Of a stretch of 64,000 nucleotides of DNA, positions 1 to 12,584 are shown in pieces. This DNA is from Branchiostoma floridae (lineage: Eukaryota > Chordata > Leptocardii > Amphioxiformes > Branchiostomatidae), in assembly GCF_000003815.2 (NCBI RefSeq), contig NC_049988.1, positions 15,501,296 to 15,565,295 on the forward strand, given 5' to 3'. The notes under the pieces are model-generated. The model made no database searches, was not told the DNA's origin, and saw only the letters and a program-made list of their open reading frames with translations. How positions within the stretch are numbered: the first letter of the stretch is position 1; every line of letters begins with the position of its first letter. The position numbers and the translations under genes were made by a program.

Positions 1-3000
1 CAGGAAATGTGACGTAGGCCTAATTTGGGGGTATAGGAACGTAGGAGTGTCGGAACCTTGCAGCTTCATCCTAACACGATGAAAGAATACGTTTACCTGC
101 ACCCCGACCTCTCCGTCAGGACATCCATCGGGAAGCAGGGACGAGAAGGACGGCACGCGGACCAGGGAGTCGCTCTGGCCGCCCACCGTGTACACCTTCT
201 CCGAACCATCGCCGGGGTCTTCCCGTTTGATTCTCACGTGCATCTGTCAAAAGAGGGAATATCAAATGTCTTAATGTCCCTGTTGAATAAGACTTCGGTG
301 TTTCCAGTACGTCTACATGACAAGAGTTAAGGTGGACTCTCAATGCACTTGGGGCACCGATGCGGCACTGCGGGGTTCGTTCACTGAGGCACTGTTTTGT
401 TATTTTCGCGATTTTTAATCATTTAGATATTGCGTAATACGTAAAAGTATGACTTAGAAGACAACAAAATACACAAAATGGAAGAAAATTCATTCTTTAT
501 CTCTGAAATTCCTTGAGTCATCTACGAACCCCGCAGTACCACACCGGTGCCCCAAGTGCAGTGAGAGCCCACCTTAAGATACCATAAGAACAGACAAAAA
601 GTCAGACAGTCAGACGCCCAGACTCTGCCTAAAGTATAACCTCTATATATCATGGAGTTACAACTACCATGACCTTATTGGCTGAGACAACATACCGTAG
701 ACATGTAAACATCCGCAAATAGGTCGTCCTCGTCGTAGCCTGGCATCATGTTGGTCAGATAAATGTCGTCAAGAACATCTAAGGCTTCGAAGTTCCTTGT
801 CGTGGCCTCCTTGTTCTGTAAATCCAAAAATATACAGGAATTTTTTTCAACGTTACTTGTACTAGCTGTTATAGTGAAACGTATTTCGTTCCTAGTCATC
901 CGGAATGCTAATACAGATACTGAAGTATTAAAGAGTGTCTATGAGTAATTGAACCTTAGCGAATATATTCTGGCATTTGTGTCATAATGAGTTGATTGAA
1001 AGTGCTGTGCAGAACAACTAAACCTTTTTTACAACCTCCATGCAGATCTAAAGGTGGCATATGATCGTATGTCGATCGTACCCAATTGGCCACATTGACC
1101 GATCACATTTTTTTCTGAACCAGACCATGCATACACAATATAAAAGGATCACAAAAATGAAAATAATGTTTATCATTTATAAAGGTTTTACTTGACAACA
1201 GAAATAGAACTAAATAGCTTTTCGATAATAAGAATTCAGTATCACTTCAGGTGGTTTGCAGACGAAGGAACATTTTCTAGTATTTTGCATACCGCCTCTA
1301 GTAAGTTGGAGGAGGTCGTTCCGCCATCTTGTTCTGATTCAGCCTTGACTTCAGAAGCTTTGAACACATTGACTGCACCTAGAAAATATGTCGAAAAGAG
1401 AGAATGCACCTCATGTTCATTTGTATGGTAGTAAAAAGACACTAATACTGTGTAGTTGATGCATTACGTTATTCAGACTAGTTTTTTTTTAAGTTTTAAA
1501 GTTTTAAAACATGCATTTGAAATCCTCTCGTTTCCCAGAGTTGTGCGTAGCCAGGGGATGATAGGGGCTGCATTACCACGTAGTCTTCGTGGTTCCGAAA
1601 TTATTTCAGGTTTGTAAAACATAGGATACCCATGAGTGCTTTTTTACAAAAACAGCAAAAGCGCCAACTATATCGACCACACAAAGCGGCGAGATGCAGC
1701 ACTTCAGTTTGAAGCTGAGGACAGATGTCTGAAACCAACTCAAACGTCAGCAGGTAAGACTTTACTTGTGCAAAAAATCTCCAATATTCAGTCTTCAAAT
1801 ATGGAAGCTATGAACAAGAATATGTCTCAACCGCACACCTGTGAACATCAAAGCCGACGCCCGGTTCACCTCGTCCACAGACATGCTGTTGTTCACGGAC
1901 AGCTCTCTTGTCTTCTCAAACGTCGACTTCAGAGCCGTGGAGCTATGAACCTTAATTTGTAATTAAAAATCAGTACGATCAACACAAAACTCAGTAACGT
2001 ACACATAACATCCAATCAAACTACTTAGACCTACGTCACCTTTTCAAACCGGGTCGGGGCAAGATGATTGCGGAAACAAAAAAAAATTAAAGTTTAATAT
2101 GGCAATAAATATGCAGAAGGCATACTGCTGAATCATTTTTGGTCAGTTTTGTATTTTTGTTGTCTATCATGTCGTACTTTTCCTTCCTCAAAACTGCCCG
2201 GCCGGGCCCTTTTGTGAAAATGTGACGTTAGCCTTAGTAGTCTCCATCCAGTAGAGAAGGCACCTTACCTAAAAAGCACGCAGAAAACCGATCAAATGTT
2301 CAAAACCTGGTACTTACTTGAGCATCGCCAGACACACTGTCGGGAAACGCGGTCACCAGGAGGGTAGAGGTTGACAGTCCCACAATGCCGTCATAGTCCT
2401 GTAGCTCCACAGCTGCCATGTTCTCAGCCACTTTATCTGTGATCTGGAGTGAAGCGAGGTGGTGGTCTATCGTTATCAACGGTTATAAAGAGTTTGAGTT
2501 CTTCCCGCACCAAATGGTGCATAGGGCGGCGCCCATCTCTGTTTCTGTAGCCCTGGGCCACTCAGCATTGTGCAATCGGTACAGCAAGGGACAGACCCAC
2601 TGGTTGTGGTGTGTGTGTTCAACTACGTACCATACTGTTTCTCAAATGCTGAGTACAAGGCAGAGAAAGCATCATGTAAGGTCACACTCGACATAACGAC
2701 TACAAGGCAAACACTCTAACCAATTGGCCATTGCACCAATACAACGGTACCTTGCTGGCTTGTAACTGTAACGACTGAGAATCTACTTGGCTAAACATGT
2801 GAACTTTAACGAACAGATGCAGGCCGGTTAGCTCAGTTGGTTAGAGCGTCGTGCTGATAACGCGAAGGTCGCGGGTTCGACCCCCGTGCTGGCCAATCTC
2901 ATTCTTTTGCTTGAAAAATAGAAAACTGATCTTTTGTGTGATGACAATTCCAGATATGACGTTATCGTTATATCAAAATGATGCCGACCTCCAAAATTTG

Positions 3001-3817
3001 AAAACAATTAAAAATTTTTGAAACACTAAGCAAACTCTGAATGAAGCATAATTATATCTAATTTCAATATCGTAAAATGTATGTTGATAAACTCGATAAT
3101 TAATTCCATTAAGAACCTGATGAGATCTTTTATGATTTTTTAGAATTTTGCGGAAGAAAAAGTTCAGTCATAATCGTGTACCTCAGTGATGTCCTCCCCT
3201 TTGTTGGCCAAGCTAGCAGCAACGCCGGAAGATATAACCGAGCCGCTGAACGCTTCCTCCGAAGATCTCATCGACAGAAACTTGTTGAAAGGCCCTATTG
3301 CGCCGTCGTAGAACCCGTCCATGTATTCAGTCACCTGGGCCTTGTTCGGTGATTTGATCTGAAAGTTACGCATCAATATCATTAAGTTTTCTTGTTATTT
3401 GTGGATATTACCTTCGCCAGAAGCCTTGTTGTCCTTTTTTTTTTTTTATGTCGGTTGTGTTGTTTTCTGTGGTGTGTGACATGGTGTTCTTCATATCGCA
3501 CACAGAACACATCATATCGACTTATAACCAAAACGTACTTGAAAGCTAACGTAACTGTTATCTATTACTATCAAATGTTAAGCACAATTCTGTATGCATC
3601 AAATCATTGCGTCTCAATAATTGCAATAACTGCAGTTTTCAAATATCATCTTACTAGCCACGTTCACTTACGAGAATAGGGTCCAGTAGAACTGTAGTAT
3701 TACGTCCGTCCGGGCAGGACACCATCAGTTCTATCACGATCAACCCGGGCGGGATGTCTACCATCGGGGTGTACAGGACCTGGTAGGAATGATAATGGCA
3801 GTTTCAATATGATAGTA

Positions 3818-3850
<33 letters not shown>

Positions 3851-3917
3851 CAGACAGACAGAGAGAGAGAGACAGAGAGAGACAGAGAGAGACAGAGAGA
3901 GAGACAGAGAGAGAGAC

Positions 3918-3977
<60 letters not shown>

Positions 3978-6900
3978 CACACACACACACACGCACGCAC
4001 ACACACGCACGTACACGCATACACAGACACACAAACAAACAAACAAACACAGATCGAGACAAATAAAAAGATTGTAAGATTGACGCACCCATCCAGAAAA
4101 CACGTTGAGAATGATGTCCACAACTGTAGCTGGGCCGCTCCCTGGGAACTTGGTTGTTGCCATTTCGACGCCGTCTGGTATGAACTCATACCGAATATTT
4201 GTACTGAGCGGGCCAAGCTCATCATAGAAGTCTGCGAATATGAAGTAAAATACAATGTTTATCATGGTCTAAAAGGGATACAACACTAGCTGTTATCATT
4301 TCATCAATACTTTGCGAATTTCTGGTTGTTGTTTTTTGCTTTGCGGTGACACTGACCTGCGACGCGCGGGTAAAATAGGTGACCTCTACAGCAGATTAAA
4401 TACGATATGATTGTACTTAAAATTGTAGTTGTCACTGCACTACGATTAAGATACATAAAAAAGACATTTGGACTAATCGCGCCAGCTTCGCCTGCTGGCG
4501 ACTGGATCGCGTCTAGCTTGCGCCCCGTTTGCGATTTTTTTTTTTAAATCAGCATTTCAGGTACTCAATTGGAGCCAACGTATACTGCTGGCGACGACTG
4601 ATGGCTAACGTTTTCAAACCGGGGCCTGGCCGGGCTGTTTGTGAAATCGAAAAATAAAAATGTATACGTAGAAATATACACAAATAGTACACACGACTAT
4701 TCTCTTAACGTCTTGTGTACTGTTCAGTGTTTTTTGTATCATACTTTTCGTTCCCGAAAGCTGCCCGGTTCAGTGGAAATGTGACGTAGGCCTTAGCGAA
4801 CGTCTTTCGCAGACAGTCGCCCAGGCGCCGCCCAGTATAATATCTGCTTTGTGTAATGCCCCTCTTCCGCTTGAACGGCGCTCTCGTCGCGCCCTCTCTG
4901 CCACCCGACCTAAAATTTGACAGATCACCCAACGAATCGTATAGAAAAGAAAAGAAACGAATCTTTTTTTACACCTTGTGTGTTTTGTTGTTTTCTCGAT
5001 CAGTGTAAAAATATTCGCTTCTTTTTTATACAATTCGTTGAGAGATCTGTGAAAGTTTAGGTCGCAGAGAGAGCGCGGCAAGAGCGTCGTCCTAGTGGAA
5101 AGGGGATATAAACATTGGGCACAGACCTTCACATACGATGCAGAACTTCTCCACTAGCGACACTCCTTCTGGAGGGATGACGGAGCAGACGTCAGGCGGG
5201 ATATCCGTAGAGTTGCCCCCGAGAAGGCTCGTCGGGATGGGGTACGGGAAGACCTGGAACCGGTACTCCGCATGCCGTGAGAAGGGGAACAATGGATCGT
5301 AGTTGGAAACTCTTATTGTGTAGTTTCCGCGGACCTGCAGAGCGAAATAAGTAAGGACATATTTTATTTATTTACTTATTGGTTTGGCTGTTCAGAACAC
5401 ACAGCCAGGGCTGCCCAACTAGCCTATGGCTATTACAAAGGGCTAACCTTGCTGACAAAAACAGAGACAATACATATGGATTTGAACAGGATACTTATCA
5501 ATGAGAATTTTCTAAGTTCATAAAGGATAGAAAGGAAAACAAAAAGAGAACATTTACATATACATGGTGTAGATTGACATACATATTATCTATAATAGAA
5601 TACATAACATCACTTGTCAGCAACAATATTTGCAATGAGAGGTCAAGGTCTATATATACACGTGTATGACTATGCGTAAGGGTCGCCAAGACATTCCCAC
5701 AGTTTTCTTTTGAAGGAAGCAGTAGAGGTGGCTGTGCGAGTAGCAGTAGGGAGAGTGTTCCAGAGTGCTGTTGCTCTGTAGGTGAATGTTCTCTGGCCTC
5801 TGGTGGACTTAGTGATGTTCAGATGTTCCTGAGGGATTAACGTGACTCAGTGGCTGATGCAGAAGTAAGGATATAGAAATCAATTGTCCGCTCAGTCCTT
5901 CAGAAACGAGGAGAACAAGCACGAAGCACAAGCACCTTAGGAGGTTCGAGGGTAGGTCCACAAATTATGAGAAAAAATTGTAGAAAAAGACCCGTTTAGA
6001 AATAGACAACTCTTTTTACAATAATGTTTATCACTGTTCAATGTCATGTGTCTCTTTCTTTATGTTATATCAATGTACCTGCAATTAGCCTCCGGGCATG
6101 AACTTGCAAATAAACTTTCTACTATTACGCTTTACCTGCAAAGCACGGATAAGGCTTAAGTCCCAATTCCCAACCTTGGACCCGGCCGGGGTAGCTTTCG
6201 AAAACGAAATATACAATAAGAAAGGCAACAAAATCCAACAAATTTATTCAGAAAAATAATTTGCGTATATTCCTTGGTTAACACTTTTATTTTTCGTTTC
6301 CCGCAACATACCGGCCGGGCGGGTTTCTGAAATGGACCTGAGTCTAACTTGTGCCGGCATGTTATCGCTTCACGCTGAAGGTGGCCTCTCACTGCACTGG
6401 GGGCACCGGTGCGGCACTGCGGGGTTCGTTCACTACGACACTGTTATGTTATTTTCGCGATTTTTAATAATTTAGATATTGCGTAATACGTATACTCATG
6501 ACTTAGGAGACAAAAAAGTACAAAACTGAAGAAAATTCGTTCTTGATCTCTGAAATTCGTTGAGTCATCTACGAACCTCGCAGTGCCGCACTGGTGCCCC
6601 AAGTGCAGTGAGAGTCCACCTTAAAGTCTTGTTTTGGGCTGGGGGTGATTACGGTGTACCGGCAAGAACCGTTTTTTCTTGTTGGATCGGTCCAGAAAAA
6701 AAAGGACCTGGAAAAATCAGTGGATCAGATGTTTGACCGATTCGTTCATAGTTTGGTGTCTTTTATATCATACTTTTCGTTCTCGAAACCCGCCCGGTTT
6801 GGAGATGTGATGTAGGCCATAGCAAATTACTTACTGTAAACACATCGGGATTCACTTTGAGGTTTAAGGTATCCATGAAAGTGATGTTGTTCGTCCAGTC

Positions 6901-9227
6901 GATGCCGGGAAAGCCTGGAGGAGATTCCGCCAGATTCCAGACGCCTGGATATGATACCGTGAGGGACAGTGGTTTATACGCGATAACGTCACTAGGATTG
7001 CAGTTTTCCAGGCAACTGAAAGAATAAGAAAAATTACGGGTCTTAGTCACAATTGAATGTGCAGATGTTGACACACTGGCGTAGCAAATCCGTAGGTGTT
7101 TTTGGCACCCTTGACAGATTAACCTTGTGGCTCGGTGGGGCAGGGGCATGGCGAGAATCGAACTCGGGACCACTGATTCAGATTCCAACGCTCTAGTCGT
7201 TGCTCAAATTGATAGTACTTTGGGCATATATATACTTCGCTGGTGTACCTTTCAGGAAAAGTACATTTCAGCAACAGACATTTGACATGCCGGGTTTCAA
7301 CGGAGGCCATCTCTCCCTCTCTCTCTCTCTCAGATCGACAGAGGGCTGCGCGTACTTTTCATCGGAAAATCGTCCCTGTCACATAAAAGCCATACTTTGT
7401 ACCTTGTACAATTGTTGTGCAATAAAGTTATTATTGTAAGCGAGACTCGGGCGATTGCGGCAGAATCGTCGTCCGATCGATTTTCGCCAAATGTGACAGG
7501 GTTATAAGAACATGACGCGTACCTTATTGTCATGTGGGCCATGCCAGCTACTGTGGTGTGAATGATGAGGGAAGCAGAGGCGGGTGGAAGTCCCTCTGCC
7601 GTGATGTCGACACTGACTCTGACGGTGGAATTTGCGGGCCGAGGCCAGAAATCAAAGTGCAATTTACCTTGGTCTGGACTCGAACCTGACACCAGGTTTC
7701 CAAGGAGAGCCGTACAGGCCGATAATCCACCGGAAACAACTGAGAATTAAATGATGAATGATTGTATGAGTGAACGAATGAATTAATGAATGAGTGAATG
7801 AGTGAATGAATGAGTGAACGAATGAATGCATGAAGAGTGAATGAATGAATGAATGGATGAATGAGTGAGTGAATGAATGAATAAGTGAATGAATGAGTGA
7901 ATGAATGAGTGAATGAATGAATGAGTGAATGAATGAATGAATGAATGAATGAATGAATGAATTAATGAATGAATGAATGAATGAATGAATGAATGAATGA
8001 AAATGCTACTGCACATACATTCTCCCAAGGTCATCGTGCATAAGACGTGCATAAGACGACCTTGGGAGAATGTTAATGCTACTTCACCTTTATACGCGGG
8101 GTAACCTATATACGCTATTTTCAAAAAACAGGGTATTTAGGGATATTTCATATAAAGTTGAAACAACTGTTCGACGTGATATTCCCAAAAGCCCTATCTT
8201 TAACATCAATGGATATTGGTTACCCCGCGGATAAAGGTAAACCAGCGTTAACAACTGTAACGTACCTGGTGGGTCGGGGTAATCCATGGCTTCGCAGCTC
8301 CAGTTGTAGTGGAACTGATCACTGTTTACCAGACCATTGGGGTCATAAGAGTCAACAGCCCTGACATTGATGTCTGACGGAGGAACGGACCTTCTGGCAT
8401 AGCCGGGAGTAATCACAGCAACCAAGGGGAGGGGGACAACCTCCAGCCACGTCTGGGCAACCCCGGTACTCACGTGACCGAGATCCGTCACGTTCATGGT
8501 CACTGTGAGCTGAAATGAGAATAAAATTAATAAGATTTCGTTATCTATTAGAAGATGTAATTTACGATACCAGTACAGTATTTTCCCCCAACCACACACT
8601 ATTCAACAACAGATGCAAATGCGCAATGTCTGTTCACCTATCTCCGCGGGGTAACCTACATCCGTTGTTTTCATAAACAGGTTATTTAGGGGAGTCATTT
8701 CAAATTAAATTACAAATTATTTCTGTCTGAAACCACCGTATGCACATGCACATGCACACACACGCACGCACAAATGTTAAGTTCCGAATAGTTTTCTTCT
8801 CTACAATTCATTGGGCGATCTGCTACATTTTAGGTCACATTTCGAGAGAAATACAGCGCAAAAAGAGCGTCGTCCTGTCGGACTGTGATTGGGACATGAA
8901 GTTATCATAATTGCTTAAGTGTACGAAGGGCGCCGATGTAGCTTTAATCTGCCCGAAAGTGTTTCCAGCTCTCTCTGAAACAAAAAAGTTCCTACCTGCA
9001 CCATGAACAAGCCGAGTGGCATGGTCTTCGCCGGAAGAACGAGCTTCAGCTTGTCAGGAAACACGTCATCGGGTAGGAACTCCTGGTACGCCTCGATGGG
9101 GTACGTCAGGTGTGTCAGATTAGCTCTCACTGTCCACATAGCTGACACCTGGATACAGGGAAATATGTCGAAAATAATGCAAAGCAATCCACAGCGTCTC
9201 GAGTTAGCGTGTCCGCAACCGCACACA

Positions 9228-9300
<73 letters not shown>

Positions 9301-11084
9301 AAACACACACACACACACACACACACCTTTGACACACAGTTGACCAACATATTAGCTATCCCTGTCCACATAGCTGACACCTAGATACAGAAATATGTAG
9401 AAACAAGAAATGACCACCCCCCCCTGTTATACTGCGGTCCAAGTTGGAAAAGGGGCTCCTCTGAGGAGTTTACGTGCTGGTTTTCTCCACTTTCGGGTGC
9501 GATCCCTACAGGTGGACTCTCACTGCACTTGTATTTTCGCGATTTTTAGTAGTTTAGATATTGCGTAATACGTAATACGTAAACTTAGAGGACAACAAAA
9601 TACACAAAACGGAAGAAAATTCTCCCGTTTCTCTTTGAAATTCGATGAGTCATCTACGAACCCCGCAGTGCCGCACCGATGCCCCAAGAGCAGTGAGAGT
9701 CCACCTTAAGTGGACGAGTGGTGGAACCCCTTCTTTTGTATAAAAATACACATCGAAAATTCGCTGCATTAGTTTGTTATGTCAGTATGGTAGCCTTGAA
9801 ATGGTGACCTTCAAAAGGAACGCCTTTTTGTTTGTGCCTTTATTTCAACTCGATAAACCTTCAAGGCCGCTTTTCATGGAGGTCGAGCTTACATGGAGGA
9901 GGTGAGGGGTCAAATAATCATATTAACACTAAATTTCTATTGATCATACAGAGAATAAAGGAATGCTAAATACATACATACATAAAAGAGTGAATAATAA
10001 TAATGAAAACAAATAATAATCATTAGCTCTTTAATTCCATACTCGTTCGTTGATCGGTACCATGTCACTAGTCTTTTGAAACTTGAGATTGAGGTTGCAG
10101 CTCTGGCGTCCGATACTAGTGAACTCCAAAGGAGTGAACCAGAGTAAGCCAGTGATCGTCTGTAGACCTCTCTCTCACTGGCTTAGGTACTAATAAAAGC
10201 TGGAATCGCCGTACCGTCCATGCACTGTTGCGAAAAATCATGATAAACAACTAAGTATCAGATAAGGACAGAGATAAAATGCGCAGTCTCACGTTGAAGG
10301 CTATGTCACATTCAAAGGAGACCACAGGGTTGATGGTGACGATCCCACTCGCATGTACCTGAAGAGGGTTGTCGACACTGTGCGAAAGATAAGATAGCAA
10401 AGTTACGTACATAAAGACAAAAGAAGCACCTTGATTCCTTGATAAACAATTTTGTTTTTCCACACACAACCCGGCCGGGCCCCGATTCGGAAATGTGACC
10501 GTAATTTATAAGTATGCGCAATGCTACATATAAGGTCACATCTCTTTATCATCATTGTACATTCGGCGCCACTCAGGTGACCTCAATACCCAGGTGCGAC
10601 CATTGGACTAAATGTTTTGAAGCACTCACATTGGGAAGAACCCCTACTCTTTTCGATAAATGTGGCGGGATCTTTCGGGACAAATCAGAGTTTTCGAACC
10701 CTTTACCTCTGGGGCCTTGGTCAAACACCTTACCGACGGCGCAACATCATGCCACATTTGAAACTAGATACATACAGCGTAGACATAAATATGTTTTGTA
10801 GATCTAGCATACTTTCGAATCCCCTCGTGGATGTCGACAGTGACGTAGCAGGGCTGGTTCCCGGGAGGTTCATACCCCGGTGTGAGACCGTCAGCCGCAG
10901 GCGGCAGGGTGCAGGTAGAGTGTAAGGTCTCACACGGTACGATTTTGATAGGCTCTGGGGTGGAAACATTTTGTTTTATCATTAACAGACGTATTCATCT
11001 ATTTTTTTTTCATTTCAACAAGAAGCTAGTATTCCTAAACATACGCACACCCACGAGCACATACACAAGCACACCCACAGAAAC

Positions 11085-11134
<50 letters not shown>

Positions 11135-11262
11135 ACAAACACACACAAACACGCACACACACACCGTTAGAGAGAGAGGGAGTGAGTGAGCAAACACGAC
11201 ACCACTGCTGACTAGAAAAAAAAGAGAAAGAAAGCGAACAGACACAAGCATTACAGACTCAT

Positions 11263-11301
<39 letters not shown>

Positions 11302-12371
11302 GTTAGAGAGAGAGGGAGTGAGAGAGCAAACACGACACCACTGCTGACTAGAAAAAAGAACAATAAAGAAAACGAACTAACCTTCGTGACCAAAGAAGCA
11401 AAAGTCCCATATCCAAACAGGATACCCTGTGGTGGATGTGAAAGTGATCCTCCAATACTGTGACGTCACATTGAAATCCCCGAAGTACTGCGGCCCACCG
11501 ACGCCTAACGGGAGGTCTGAGCTCTCCAGGACTTGCCACACGTACGGGTCCGTGCGGGACAGCTCCAGGACAAAGTCCTTGATGTTGTGTATGCCGTCGA
11601 TAACGGGAACGATCCTGATCTGGTACACCCTGTACGTTTTTTTAATTATTCAACATAAAAGCAGACAGGACAAAGTGGCACTGCACTCAAGTTAAGAAAC
11701 TTATCTTAACAGTGCCACTTAAGATACATATAAATAAATGAATACAGATATAACAACATTAGAAACAATAATTGAACAAACTAAACGACTAACGTCGTGT
11801 TTGCCCCAAACACCCCTACCCACCCCGCGTACAAAGTAGACAATTCAATAATATATAAATGTAGTAAATTCTACATATGAAATATAACAGTAGGACTAGA
11901 AACGTTGAGTAAGATCAATGAACTTTTGAGTGAATAACATAAGCTTGGAATTGATTTCAGCATTGAATGTAGGCGAACCTCTAAGGACTATAGAAAGTTT
12001 CAGATTGTCGGAAATGATATCAAAATCAAACAAGTGGCCAGTTAAATTAACCTGTACGGTTGCTGCATGTCCACGATGATCCAGTGCTCCCTGTTAGGTA
12101 TCGGGCTGTTGATTGCTGGAGGGACCCACATGGTGTCCGGGGAACCGTCCAAGGCAAACCAGGGTGGGGAAGCGTACGCGGAGGGAAAGGAGTCAACCAC
12201 CCAATTTTCCTGTCCCTCAAGCCAGCGAAGGTCGACTAGAAGAGGAATATGATTTCATCTAAGATTTGTTTAAAGAACTAAATGTATTTTGCTTTGATTT
12301 CTAAATATACGCAATTCCGTTTATACCACATGATCTCATGAAATGGCCATAGACACACGGGTGCACTCGCT

Positions 12372-12413
<42 letters not shown>

Positions 12414-12540
12414 ACACACACACAGACACACACACACACATACATGTGCATACATACATAGCACATACACTGTCTCTCACAATTACGCGCGCACACACAT
12501 ACAGACACACACAGATACACACACTCACGCACACACGCAT

Positions 12541-12584
<44 letters not shown>

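Noticed and set aside
3700-4265. Long minus-strand reading frames rich in Ser/Leu and a plus-strand Arg/Glu frame
   Set aside because: They are translations of the GA/GACA and CA microsatellites. Only 4089-4231 inside this span is a real exon.
7783-8124. 113-codon minus-strand frame of Ile/His/Ser
   Set aside because: Translation of the (ATGA)n array.
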